A stretch of DNA of 64,000 nt from Treponema sp. CETP13 (GTDB lineage: Bacteria > Spirochaetota > Spirochaetia > Treponematales > Treponemataceae), in assembly GCA_001885315.1 (NCBI GenBank), contig MLPZ01000005.1, positions 1 through 64,000 of the forward strand. Reading direction: 5' to 3'. A model generated the notes under the pieces. That model made no database searches. It saw only the letters and a list, made by a program, of their open reading frames with translations, and was not told the DNA's origin. Of the stretch, positions 1 to 6,683 are shown piece after piece. How positions within the stretch are numbered: the stretch's first letter is position 1; every line of letters starts with the position of its first letter. The position numbers and the translations under genes were made by a program.

Positions 1-65
1 TGGATAGGCTATACTAAACTAGACAAAAAAAATAAGGGGTCGTACAATTCCATAGGAGAATAAAA

Positions 66-353
66 ATGGAAGAACGACGAAAAAGAAGAACGTTTGACGA
101 TGATTTCAAAAAAAAGATGGTTGATTTATTCAACGCTGGAAAACCAAGGGCAGAAATAGTACGAGAGTATGAATTAACAGCTTCTGTTTTGGATAGATGG
201 ATAACACGCATAAATAAAACCGGTTCGTCAAAGGAGGCTGACAATCGGAGTGACCTGGAAAATGAGTTATTAAAACTCAAAAAACAAAACAGGCAATTAC
301 AAATAGAAAATGATATTTTAAAGCAAGCCGCGCTGATATTCGCACAAAAGTAG
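66..353 (+). CDS. IS3-family transposase OrfA
   Basis: This 95-residue protein has a basic N-terminal helix-turn-helix of the IS3/IS911 OrfA type, including a KPRAEIVREYEL segment near residues 27-38 followed by a recognition helix. A leucine-rich coiled coil (about residues 60-90) serves for multimerisation in this family. It binds the element ends and regulates transposition. A -1 frameshift near its 3' end would give the OrfAB transposase. The start follows AGGAGAA at 54-60. Family assignment is firm; activity is not known. Confidence 0.9.
   Translation: MEERRKRRTFDDDFKKKMVDLFNAGKPRAEIVREYELTASVLDRWITRINKTGSSKEADNRSDLENELLKLKKQNRQLQIENDILKQAALIFAQK
317..323 (+). promoter_or_regulatory. 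Probable -1 frameshift slippery heptamer
   Basis: T TTA AAG in the OrfA frame fits X XXY YYZ. The -1 frame is open from 314 and continues without a stop into OrfB, so slippage here would fuse OrfA to OrfB. A-rich stretches nearby (345-350) are weaker candidates. Confidence 0.6.
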
Positions 354-406
354 AATTTATCAAAGCTCATTCTACAAAATATGGTATTTCAGCGCTAAGT
401 AAAGCT

Positions 407-1210
407 TTGAAAGTAAACAGAAGTACTGTTTATTATAAGTCCGTAGTAAATAAGGAGGAAAAACAAAGAAACCACCAAGAGGATTTGGATAAAGTCCAAC
501 GGGTATTTGATGAAAACAGGAAAAAATACGGCTCAAGAAAAATAAAGAAGGTTCTCGCAAATGAAGAAACAGTTTTTTCCAGAAGAAAGATACTGAGACT
601 TATGAAAGAGTTGAATATTAGATCCTGTTATAATACAAAGAAATATAGAAACTATAGTAGTAAAAAATGCAATGAAACCAACTGCTCCAATCTACTATCA
701 AGAAATTTTGACGGTTGGAGCGAAAACGAAGTAATAGTAAGTGATTTAACATATGTTGAGGTAAATGGACAATGGAATTACATATGTACTTTAATTGATC
801 TATTCAATCGTGAAATTGTAGGTTTTAGTGTTGGTAAAAATAAAACGGCGGAACTTGTAAAGAAAGCCTTTGATTATTCAAACATTGATTTATCAAAGAT
901 AATGATTTTTCATACCGATCGTGGTTGTGAATTTGAAAACATCAGTATTGATGCTTTTTTGGAAAAAAACTCAATTCTGAGAAGTTTGAGTAGAAAAGGA
1001 TGCCCTTATGACAATGCAGTTGCAGAATCTACATTCAAAATAGTAAAAACTGAGTTTGTTATGGGAAGAAATTTTGGTTCGCTTGAAAATATGGAACTTG
1101 AATTTTCTGATTATGTTCACTGGTATAACAATTGCAGGATTCATGGTTCGTTGAACTACTTGTCTCCTGTCGCATTTAAAAGGCGACCCTTAAAATATTT
1201 GTCCAATTAG
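407..1210 (+). CDS. IS3-family transposase OrfB (DDE integrase domain)
   Basis: An N-terminal HTH_21-like region is followed by an rve integrase core. The DDE triad can be placed at the Asp of VSDLTYVEV, the Asp of [10 protein letters not shown] and the Glu of NAVAESTFK. The C-terminal signature ([15 protein letters not shown]) is typical of the family. The open frame extends upstream to 314, so the natural product is probably the frameshifted OrfAB fusion; the ATG at 407 is only the first ATG in this frame. Residues read in the extension (KVEFIKAHSTKYGIS) also match the family, which supports the fusion. The gene appears full length and undamaged. Confidence 0.9.
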   Translation: MKVNRSTVYYKSVVNKEEKQRNHQEDLDKVQRVFDENRKKYGSRKIKKVLANEETVFSRRKILRLMKELNIRSCYNTKKYRNYSSKKCNETNCSNLLSRNFDGWSENEVIVSDLTYVEVNGQWNYICTLIDLFNREIVGFSVGKNKTAELVKKAFDYSNIDLSKIMIFHTDRGCEFENISIDAFLEKNSILRSLSRKGCPYDNAVAESTFKIVKTEFVMGRNFGSLENMELEFSDYVHWYNNCRIHGSLNYLSPVAFKRRPLKYLSN

Positions 1211-1212
1211 GT

Positions 1213-2730
1213 GTTGACAATCCAGATGATAATTTTATAAGAACAACAACGAATATAAAAAAAGAAGATGGTCAACGGATTATCAATACGTCTTTGGATA
1301 AAAATTCGACCGCTTACCAATCTATCGTTAGCAAAAAAGCTTTTTATGGTGATGCTATGGTTCTTGGAATCCCCTATTTAACCGTCTATGATCCTATTTT
1401 TGATACATCAAAAAATGTAATAGGAATTTTATATCTTGGTATTCCGACTAATGAAATTAATGATTTAATAACTGTTGCAGCAAAAAAGATTTTTGCTCTT
1501 CAAATATTTTTATCGATATTTATCTTTATATTTGTAACTATAGTTTCACTTATTTTATCTAAGAGAATTGTTACTCCTATTAAAACTGTTTCTTCAAAAT
1601 TATCTGAATTAGCAGAAGGTGAAGGTGATTTAACTACAAATATTGAAGTCTTATCACAAGATGAGACAGGACAAGTTGCAAAATCTTTTAATACATTTGT
1701 TACTAAGCTAAAAAACTTAATGATAGAAGTTAAATTAGTTATTACAGAAACAGAAAATATTAGAAGTAATGTTAGTTCATCAACCTCAGAAACCTCAGCC
1801 TCTATAGAACAAATTAGTGCAAATTTAAACTCTATTGGAAAACAAATTTATGTACTTGATACGAATATTAGTGATACTGTAGCCTCTATAGAACAAATAA
1901 CACAAAATATAGTTTCGGTAGATGATCAAATTATTGATCAATCAGCAATGGTGCAAGAATCAACAGCAGCTATTACAGAAATGATGGCATCATTAAAAAA
2001 TGTTAATTCAGTTGCTCAAAGTAAAATGCAAACAACACAAGCTCTTGTTGATGTAGCAAATGTAGGGAAAACACGAATAGATAATACTATGGTAACTTTT
2101 AAGAGTGTTGTTGATAGTATTAAACAAATTGATGAAATGGCGTTGACCATAAGTAATATAGCAGCCCAGACTAATTTGTTATCAATGAATGCGGCAATTG
2201 AAGCTGCTCATGCAGGTGATTCAGGAAAGGGCTTTGCAGTTGTTGCAGAAGAAATAAGAAAATTAGCTGATTCTGCAGGTAAATCTTCTCAAATAATTAG
2301 TCAATCTATAAAAGGAATAACAAATTTTGTTTTAGAGACTGATAACAATATTAATTTAACTGCAGAAACATTTTCTCAAATATCCATTGAGGTAACTGAT
2401 ACTGTAAATGCATTTAGTGAAATTGAACAATCTGTTTCGGAACTAAATATAGGTGGAAGGCAAATTCTTGAAGCAACAAATCAGATAAACGATGTAAGTA
2501 TTTCAATTCGGGATGGGTCTAGAGAAATAAAACTAGGTACCGATAATATGCTTAAAAGTGCTGAGCTCATAAAAGATGTTTCTGAAACTGTAAAAAATGG
2601 TATGCTTGAATCTACAAATGGGGCACAAGAAATAGTAAAAGCTATGGAACTCATGCTTGAGTATGCAAAAGATTTAAATACGGTTGTTGCTCAACTTGAA
2701 GAAAATTTTGGTAAGTTTAAAACTGAGTAG
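1213..2730 (+). pseudogene. Methyl-accepting chemotaxis protein, 5' end removed by IS3
   Basis: The frame opens at the IS right end with residues typical of the distal half of a Cache_3/Cache_2-type periplasmic sensor ([12 protein letters not shown], later IGILYLGIP). One membrane helix, a HAMP-like segment and a long methyl-accepting signalling domain follow; its hairpin tip is around 2155-2280 ([19 protein letters not shown]). The start codon, first membrane helix and most of the sensor domain are missing. The TTG at 1294 is only a possible re-start and lacks a Shine-Dalgarno sequence. The remaining frame has no stops, so the insertion is probably recent. Any product would have lost ligand sensing. 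Confidence 0.85.
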
Positions 2731-2859
2731 AATATTTGGAATGAGCTATGAAATTATAGCATTAGTCTAAGAATATAAACTGGCAAACGAATATTAATGA
2801 TAAAATTATAAACAGACAAAAATAGGAGTGGAAGGGAGTGGCAAAATAACTGTGTGAGT

Positions 2860-2911
2860 CATTTTATCACAGCATAGAATTAAGAATATTTTTCTATGCT
2901 GTGATAAAATG
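2860..2911. repeat. 20-bp perfect inverted repeat
   Basis: Arms at 2860-2879 and 2892-2911 are perfectly complementary around a 12-nt loop. It lies 130 bp after the chemoreceptor gene. No U-tract follows on either strand, so it is not a standard terminator; it could still act as a transcript 3' end or be the palindromic end of a lost mobile element. Confidence 0.6.
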
Positions 2912-3002
2912 TTGAATAACAACATTTAGAAAAATTGATTTGACACCTTCTTCTAAATCTAAAACGTAAGCGTCAATCAACCCCCCTCCTTGTAAAAAAA
3001 AA

Positions 3003-3150
3003 TTACTTTTCAAAGGTAGAAACTTTAATATTCCATGGCAGTAGTTTTTCAAACTCAGATTCATTATTGCAAAGAGTGGCTTGCTCAAACAAACACGCTT
3101 TTATGCAATACCAAAAAATAGCAAAACAGAGTTTCATTACTAAAGTTTTC
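3003..3150 (-). pseudogene. Possible IS66-type transposase C-terminal remnant
   Basis: Read on the minus strand, the frame ending at the TAA at 3003-3005 gives CLFEQATLCNNESEFEKLLP and then WNIK. This resembles the C-terminal tail of IS66-family transposases, where a segment ending in LLPWN is typical. Upstream sequence is short and degenerate, and no full gene can be rebuilt. The rest of 2731-3368 holds only inverted repeats and AT-rich sequence with no gene that I can support. Confidence 0.45.
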
Positions 3151-3188
3151 AGGCCTAAAAATCATTTATATCTTTTTTTGAAAATTAC

Positions 3189-3267
3189 GTGATTTGATTA
3201 TTGTTTGAATTGATACGGGGTTCCCTACTTTCAAATTTGCAACAACTTGAAAGTAGGATTATAAAAT
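3189..3267. repeat. Dispersed direct repeat with hairpin, copy 1
   Basis: About 78 bp recur at 5078-5155 with roughly eight mismatches and one gap. The core is a hairpin, with arms CCTACTTTCAA and TTGAAAGTAGG at 3224-3234 and 3247-3257. The two copies flank the island's left end and the AbiE genes, one outside the tRNA-derived repeat and one inside. Confidence 0.65.
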
Positions 3268-3307
3268 AACTTTTACCGATTTTTACATTCTTTTTTGTAC
3301 TTTTACA

Positions 3308-3332
3308 GGCAATAAATTATTTTTTTATTGCC
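3308..3332. repeat. Small inverted repeat
   Basis: GGCAATAAA (3308-3316) pairs with TTTATTGCC (3324-3332). Related TTGCCAT words occur at 3550-3569 just inside the island. They may mark recombination or protein-binding sites at the island end; no function can be assigned. Confidence 0.35.
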
Positions 3333-3368
3333 ATTTAAACTTTTTCAAAGCAAAAACAGTATTGCTTA

Positions 3369-3454
3369 AAACAGCTATAATTCATTATCCTGTAAAGAAA
3401 TAAAATAGTCGGAGAGGTGGGAATTGAACTCACGACCCCCTCGTCCCGAACGAG
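3369..3454. repeat. Left attachment-site repeat (partial tRNA-Pro copy)
   Basis: It matches 15960-16045 with three substitutions, all in the part outside the tRNA. Homology stops at CGAG inside the anticodon stem; beyond 3454 the sequence is unrelated to the tRNA 5' half. This copy cannot encode a functional tRNA. Confidence 0.8.
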
Positions 3455-3466
3455 ATTTTGTCTTTT

Positions 3467-3538
3467 CACAATGTATCACAATCAATCACAATGTATTATA
3501 CACTATATGTAGTGGTTTCGCAACGATTCATAATGTAT
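3467..3538. promoter_or_regulatory. Three iteron-like repeats beside the attachment site
   Basis: CACAATGTAT occurs at 3467-3476 and 3487-3496, and CATAATGTAT at 3529-3538, with starts 20 and 42 bp apart (about two and four helical turns). Placement just inside the left attachment repeat would suit integrase arm-type sites. A related AATGTATCACAAAT lies at 5168-5181. The function is inferred from position only. Confidence 0.4.
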
Positions 3539-3585
3539 CACAAATTTCTATTGCCATTTTATTGCCATAAAAAAAAACTCAAAAG

Positions 3586-4221
3586 TTAGTTAAAAAGTTG
3601 TGCTAATTTTTCATATTGTTCATTAAATTTTGAAACATTAGTTTTTTTAAGTTTTTCGAGATTTTGTATTTACCAACAAACGGCAGGTAATCGTTCAAGA
3701 TTTGGGATTCTTATCGATGAAAAATCAGGTTTAAGTGAAACAAAATCAAGCAGAAATTCTCTGAAAGGTTGTATTTCTGTTTGAATAAATTGTACAAGTG
3801 TATTAAAAACAACATTATAGTCTGCATAGGAAAAGTCTGTTTCTGCTTTTTGGCAAATTCTACACAACTGAGGCTCATACACATATCCTCTAATTATGTA
3901 ATTGGGTTCTATTTTTATTGTAGCAACATGATTTGAAACAATAACTTTCTTTTTATTACTATTGCCTTGGAGAATTGCAGAATAACCTGCCTTTTTTAAA
4001 GCAACAACAATACTATCAAGAGCTTTGTTTATTTTTAAATAAGCTATATCATGGTCATCAAAATTTACATATGTTAAATCTATGTCCACAGAAAGACGAG
4101 GCATATTGCGATAAAACAAATTTATTGCAGTTCCACCCTTCAATGCAAAACAAGTTTCTTTTGCTATAAACGGAAGAACTTCAACAAGAAGAGCTACTTT
4201 ATCTATGTATGATTTTTTCAT
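3586..4221 (-). pseudogene. AbiEii-type nucleotidyltransferase toxin, decayed
   Basis: The N-terminal half has the AbiEii nucleotidyltransferase core (ALKGGTAINLFYR, then the metal-binding DIDLTY). Two defects are visible. A TAA at 3670-3672 follows PAVCW, where the family usually has a Lys, and the same frame then continues with a family-like tail (IQNLEKLKKTNVSKF) to a second TAA at 3586-3588. The middle is also short: NVV runs almost directly into the C-terminal region, so about 90-100 residues usual in the family are missing. Total length without the stop would be about 211 residues against roughly 300 in typical members. The toxin is probably inactive. Its ATG overlaps the end of abiEi by 4 bp. 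Confidence 0.75.
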
Positions 4222-4979
4222 ATTGCCTCTACATTTTCTATAACAATACGATATTTTTTATTGTATTGTCCGCCTTTTGTTATTTCTCTATCTCCAGATC
4301 CTAAATCTATTTTTTGTATATCAATATGCTTAATCCAAGCAAGCCCTGCTTGTTCAGCCATATACAAAAAAAGACGTTTTACTTTTATAGAGCAACAATG
4401 TTCTAAAAGACTTTGAACTAGAGCCGGTTTAGCTGTATTCAATAATTCTAGCACTTGATAGGTTTCTTGTAATGTATGAACAGAAGGTGTTAAATACACC
4501 ATTTCTAAAATAGCTCGTTCAATTGTTGGAATTCTTATTGTAAAATTACCGGTATCATAATTTGTAAATCCCATATCTTTGGGCAAAAAAGATGTCACAA
4601 AAAGCTCGTATTGTGAATGGTATGTAGAACAGAACCAAGCAGGAAGTTTTTCATTTCGATAACAAAACAACTGAGCTTTTCGTTCTAAAGTAAGATTATG
4701 CGTTTTTCCATATTTTTCGTCTAAGGCAGTATAACCAGCCTGATGAACACTTAATCCAAGTTCTTTTTGAAGTGTATATAGTGCACCTTCAAGACTAACC
4801 TCTTCACCAAGTACTGTATACGCACCGTTAGATATACGTGTAAGCCAGCCTGATCGAACTGCTGAACGTTGTAATTCACGAGAAAACCCTTTTTTCAACA
4901 TGCTGTCAGCTGTCAAAATTGTGTTATGTGAATGATTTTTAAGTATATCCTTTATATTTGTACTATTTTTAGTATTCAT
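4218..4979 (-). CDS. AbiEi-family antitoxin / transcriptional repressor
   Basis: This 253-residue protein has an N-terminal winged-helix region (GWLTRISNGAYTVLG, about residues 44-58) and the C-terminal AbiEi domain, which ends in a typical IDLGSGDREITKGGQYNKKY segment. AbiEi proteins repress their own operon and counter the AbiEii nucleotidyltransferase in a type IV-like system linked to phage abortive infection. The 4-bp overlap with the downstream toxin frame is the normal arrangement. This frame is intact although its partner is broken. A small inverted repeat (TTAAAAGA...TCTTTTAA, 5042-5063) upstream could be an operator. Confidence 0.8.
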   Translation of the reverse strand: MNTKNSTNIKDILKNHSHNTILTADSMLKKGFSRELQRSAVRSGWLTRISNGAYTVLGEEVSLEGALYTLQKELGLSVHQAGYTALDEKYGKTHNLTLERKAQLFCYRNEKLPAWFCSTYHSQYELFVTSFLPKDMGFTNYDTGNFTIRIPTIERAILEMVYLTPSVHTLQETYQVLELLNTAKPALVQSLLEHCCSIKVKRLFLYMAEQAGLAWIKHIDIQKIDLGSGDREITKGGQYNKKYRIVIENVEAI

Positions 4980-5077
4980 AATACAAATATTAATACATAA
5001 TTAAAGATAAAGCAAGCCTTATTCTTTATTCTAGCGCCAACTTAAAAGAAAGCCATCTTTTAAAACGCATTAATTAA

Positions 5078-5155
5078 GTAATTTGATTATTGTTTGAATT
5101 AACACGGACTTCCAACTTTCAAATTTGCAACAAATTGAAAGTAGGATTATAAAAG
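5078..5155. repeat. Dispersed direct repeat, copy 2
   Basis: Partner of 3189-3267. The hairpin arm CTTTCAA...TTGAAAG is kept at 5117-5140. It separates the AbiE pair from the regulator gene at 5185. Confidence 0.65.
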
Positions 5156-5184
5156 AATCGGAAAAGAATGTATCACAAATAATG

Positions 5185-5958
5185 TCATGGTCGGCTTTTC
5201 CAAGCTAATAATTCTTCTTCTGTACTTATGACTTTACAACCACTAAATTGAGAAAGAAATCCGATGCGATCAGGTACATTTAATTCTTTATAAATTTTAC
5301 GCATTTGATTTCGTACTGTTCCTTCTTTTAAATTATAGTTTAGGGCAATATAGGTATATTTTAAATCAGAGAGAACTATTTTAATCCATTCTTTGTCACG
5401 TTCTGTTAGGTTAGGATATTTTGTAAGGTTTAAAATTTGGGGCTCTGAAAGTTCCTTCAAATTACGTACTTTTTCAAAAAGAAAAAGAATTATTATTGCA
5501 ATAACTAATAAATAGCCAGTTTTAGTAACTGCTGAATTAATAAAAATGGGTAATCCAAATCTAATTTCTGTGCATAAAAGTGCAATATAAATGAGTATAA
5601 TGCCCGTGATTTTACGTTCTGTATGGGTTTTTAATAAACCACGTACATATAATGTAACAATACACAAAATATACATACAGACACTCATTTGACAAGTTGG
5701 AACATCAATTATGAGTTCGCTCGAATATAAAAAACTAACAAATCCATACAATTCAAATTTAAGAGGATTAAAACAAAGGTATAAAAAAATCAAACACCCT
5801 GTACAATTTAAAATAAAAGCAAAAAGATTGCTAAAAACTTCTTTGTCACCAATTGGTCTAAAATAATCTTGATAAAACAGATGACGAAGAGTACTTGTTA
5901 ACAGAATAAAGAAAGCAACAATTGCAATTCTACGCCAAATTTGTGTCTTACCAACCAC
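5185..5958 (-). CDS. Membrane-bound LuxR-type transcriptional regulator
   Basis: About the first 170 of 257 residues form five or six hydrophobic helices. The C-terminal 65 residues are a LuxR/GerE helix-turn-helix (LTERDKEWIKIVLSDLKY, then NLKEGTVRNQMRKIYKELNV). Proteins with a membrane sensor and LuxR output respond to envelope or extracellular signals. The gene is 14 bp downstream of the 175-residue gene and divergent from the exporter, which suggests it controls the peptide locus. The ligand and direct targets are unknown. Confidence 0.75.
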   Translation of the reverse strand: MVGKTQIWRRIAIVAFFILLTSTLRHLFYQDYFRPIGDKEVFSNLFAFILNCTGCLIFLYLCFNPLKFELYGFVSFLYSSELIIDVPTCQMSVCMYILCIVTLYVRGLLKTHTERKITGIILIYIALLCTEIRFGLPIFINSAVTKTGYLLVIAIIILFLFEKVRNLKELSEPQILNLTKYPNLTERDKEWIKIVLSDLKYTYIALNYNLKEGTVRNQMRKIYKELNVPDRIGFLSQFSGCKVISTEEELLAWKSRP

Positions 5959-5972
5959 TAGAAGCCCCTTGT

Positions 5973-6500
5973 TTAAAAATATCCTAAACTATCAAGTATT
6001 GGGCAATAAACGTTGTTTATTTCTTTTTCTATAGAAGTTTTTAGAAGACAGTAGTTCCAGGTACCTGCATTTAACGGATTGTAGATATCGTTTTTTCTAT
6101 CATGTTCACAGGTTTCATGATAATGTTCTAACATAATATAACTAAGTAAATTCATTCCCTTTTCAATAATAGGTTGTTTTCCACCTTCAAAATTAGAAAT
6201 CAAAGAAAGTCGTTTAAAAAGATTTTTGTCATCAGAAGATATATGTGCACAGTATTTTTGAAATCCTTTAATTTCCGTTAGGTAGATACAAAGATGCGCA
6301 ATGGCGGTTCTGTTTGCATCTTTACAATCTGCAGAAAATGGAATTACTGCTATAATTTTTGCGGTAATACTATTTTTCAACTGTTGTTGTTCAAAGGCAT
6401 TCAATCTAAACACCTTTGTTAGTTCAGATACAAAATAGTTCCAGTCTAAAATTTCTTCAATTGTTTGTAGCGAAGTCTTTGAGTTTAATTTTATCTCCAT
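5973..6500 (-). CDS. Hypothetical protein of peptide locus
   Basis: I do not recognise this 175-residue protein. It is soluble, with no signal peptide or membrane helix, is rich in Ile/Leu/Lys and contains scattered Cys and His residues (for example HYHETCEHD near residues 131-139). It is the first gene of a two-gene unit with the LuxR-type regulator and is read away from the exporter. It could be a regulator, an immunity factor or a signal-handling protein. The start is supported by a GGGGA at 6504-6508 (minus strand) just upstream. Confidence 0.6.
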   Translation of the reverse strand: MEIKLNSKTSLQTIEEILDWNYFVSELTKVFRLNAFEQQQLKNSITAKIIAVIPFSADCKDANRTAIAHLCIYLTEIKGFQKYCAHISSDDKNLFKRLSLISNFEGGKQPIIEKGMNLLSYIMLEHYHETCEHDRKNDIYNPLNAGTWNYCLLKTSIEKEINNVYCPILDSLGYF

Positions 6501-6521
6501 AAAAATCCCCTTTTATTTAAT

Positions 6522-6597
6522 ATTACTAAAGTAATTATAGTATTACTTATGTAATATTTAAAGTTATTTTGGTTCTTTTTTATATTACATATGTAAT
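6522..6597. promoter_or_regulatory. Three phased ATTAC-N4-GTAAT palindromes
   Basis: ATTACTAAAGTAAT (6522-6535), ATTACTTATGTAAT (6542-6555) and ATTACATATGTAAT (6584-6597) lie 20 and 42 bp apart, about two and four helical turns. They are in the divergent promoter region between the regulator unit and the exporter. Such phased palindromes are typical of a dimeric DNA-binding protein acting cooperatively. The LuxR-type protein at 5185 is the obvious candidate, but this is inference. Confidence 0.65.
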
Positions 6598-6634
6598 ATT
6601 TGGAGGTTTTTGAGTTGATTTTTGTAATTTAGGG

Positions 6635-6664
6635 TTGCATACTAAATATAAATTAAAATTATAA
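6635..6664 (+). promoter_or_regulatory. Candidate promoter of the exporter operon
   Basis: TTGCAT (6635-6640) and TTATAA (6659-6664) are separated by 18 bp, upstream of the GTG at 6684 and about 40 bp from the third palindrome. Match quality is moderate. Confidence 0.4.
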
Positions 6665-6683
6665 AAGGGTTGAGACTAAGAAA

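Larger units (their letters stand above)
12..1213 (+). mobile_element. IS3-family insertion sequence
   Basis: Two overlapping frames (OrfA, then OrfB in the -1 frame) give the classic IS3/IS150 layout. Imperfect terminal inverted repeats can be proposed at 12-27 (TACTAAACTAGACAAA) and, reversed, at 1198-1213; about 10 of 16 positions match, so the exact ends are tentative. Immediately right of the element a chemoreceptor reading frame resumes in mid-domain, so the element sits inside that gene. The left flank is too short to define a target duplication. Confidence 0.85.

Noticed and set aside
1294-1380. TTG at 1294 as the natural start of the chemoreceptor
   Set aside because: The frame is open upstream with clear sensor-domain residues as far as the IS end, and there is no Shine-Dalgarno at this TTG.
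2894-3088. 64-codon minus-strand frame
   Set aside because: It has no ribosome-binding site and no recognisable residues, and it overlaps the inverted repeat and the IS66-like remnant in a different frame.
3467-3500. CRISPR array
   Set aside because: The repeated words are only 10 bp, are three in number and have 10- and 32-bp gaps. No Cas gene is present.
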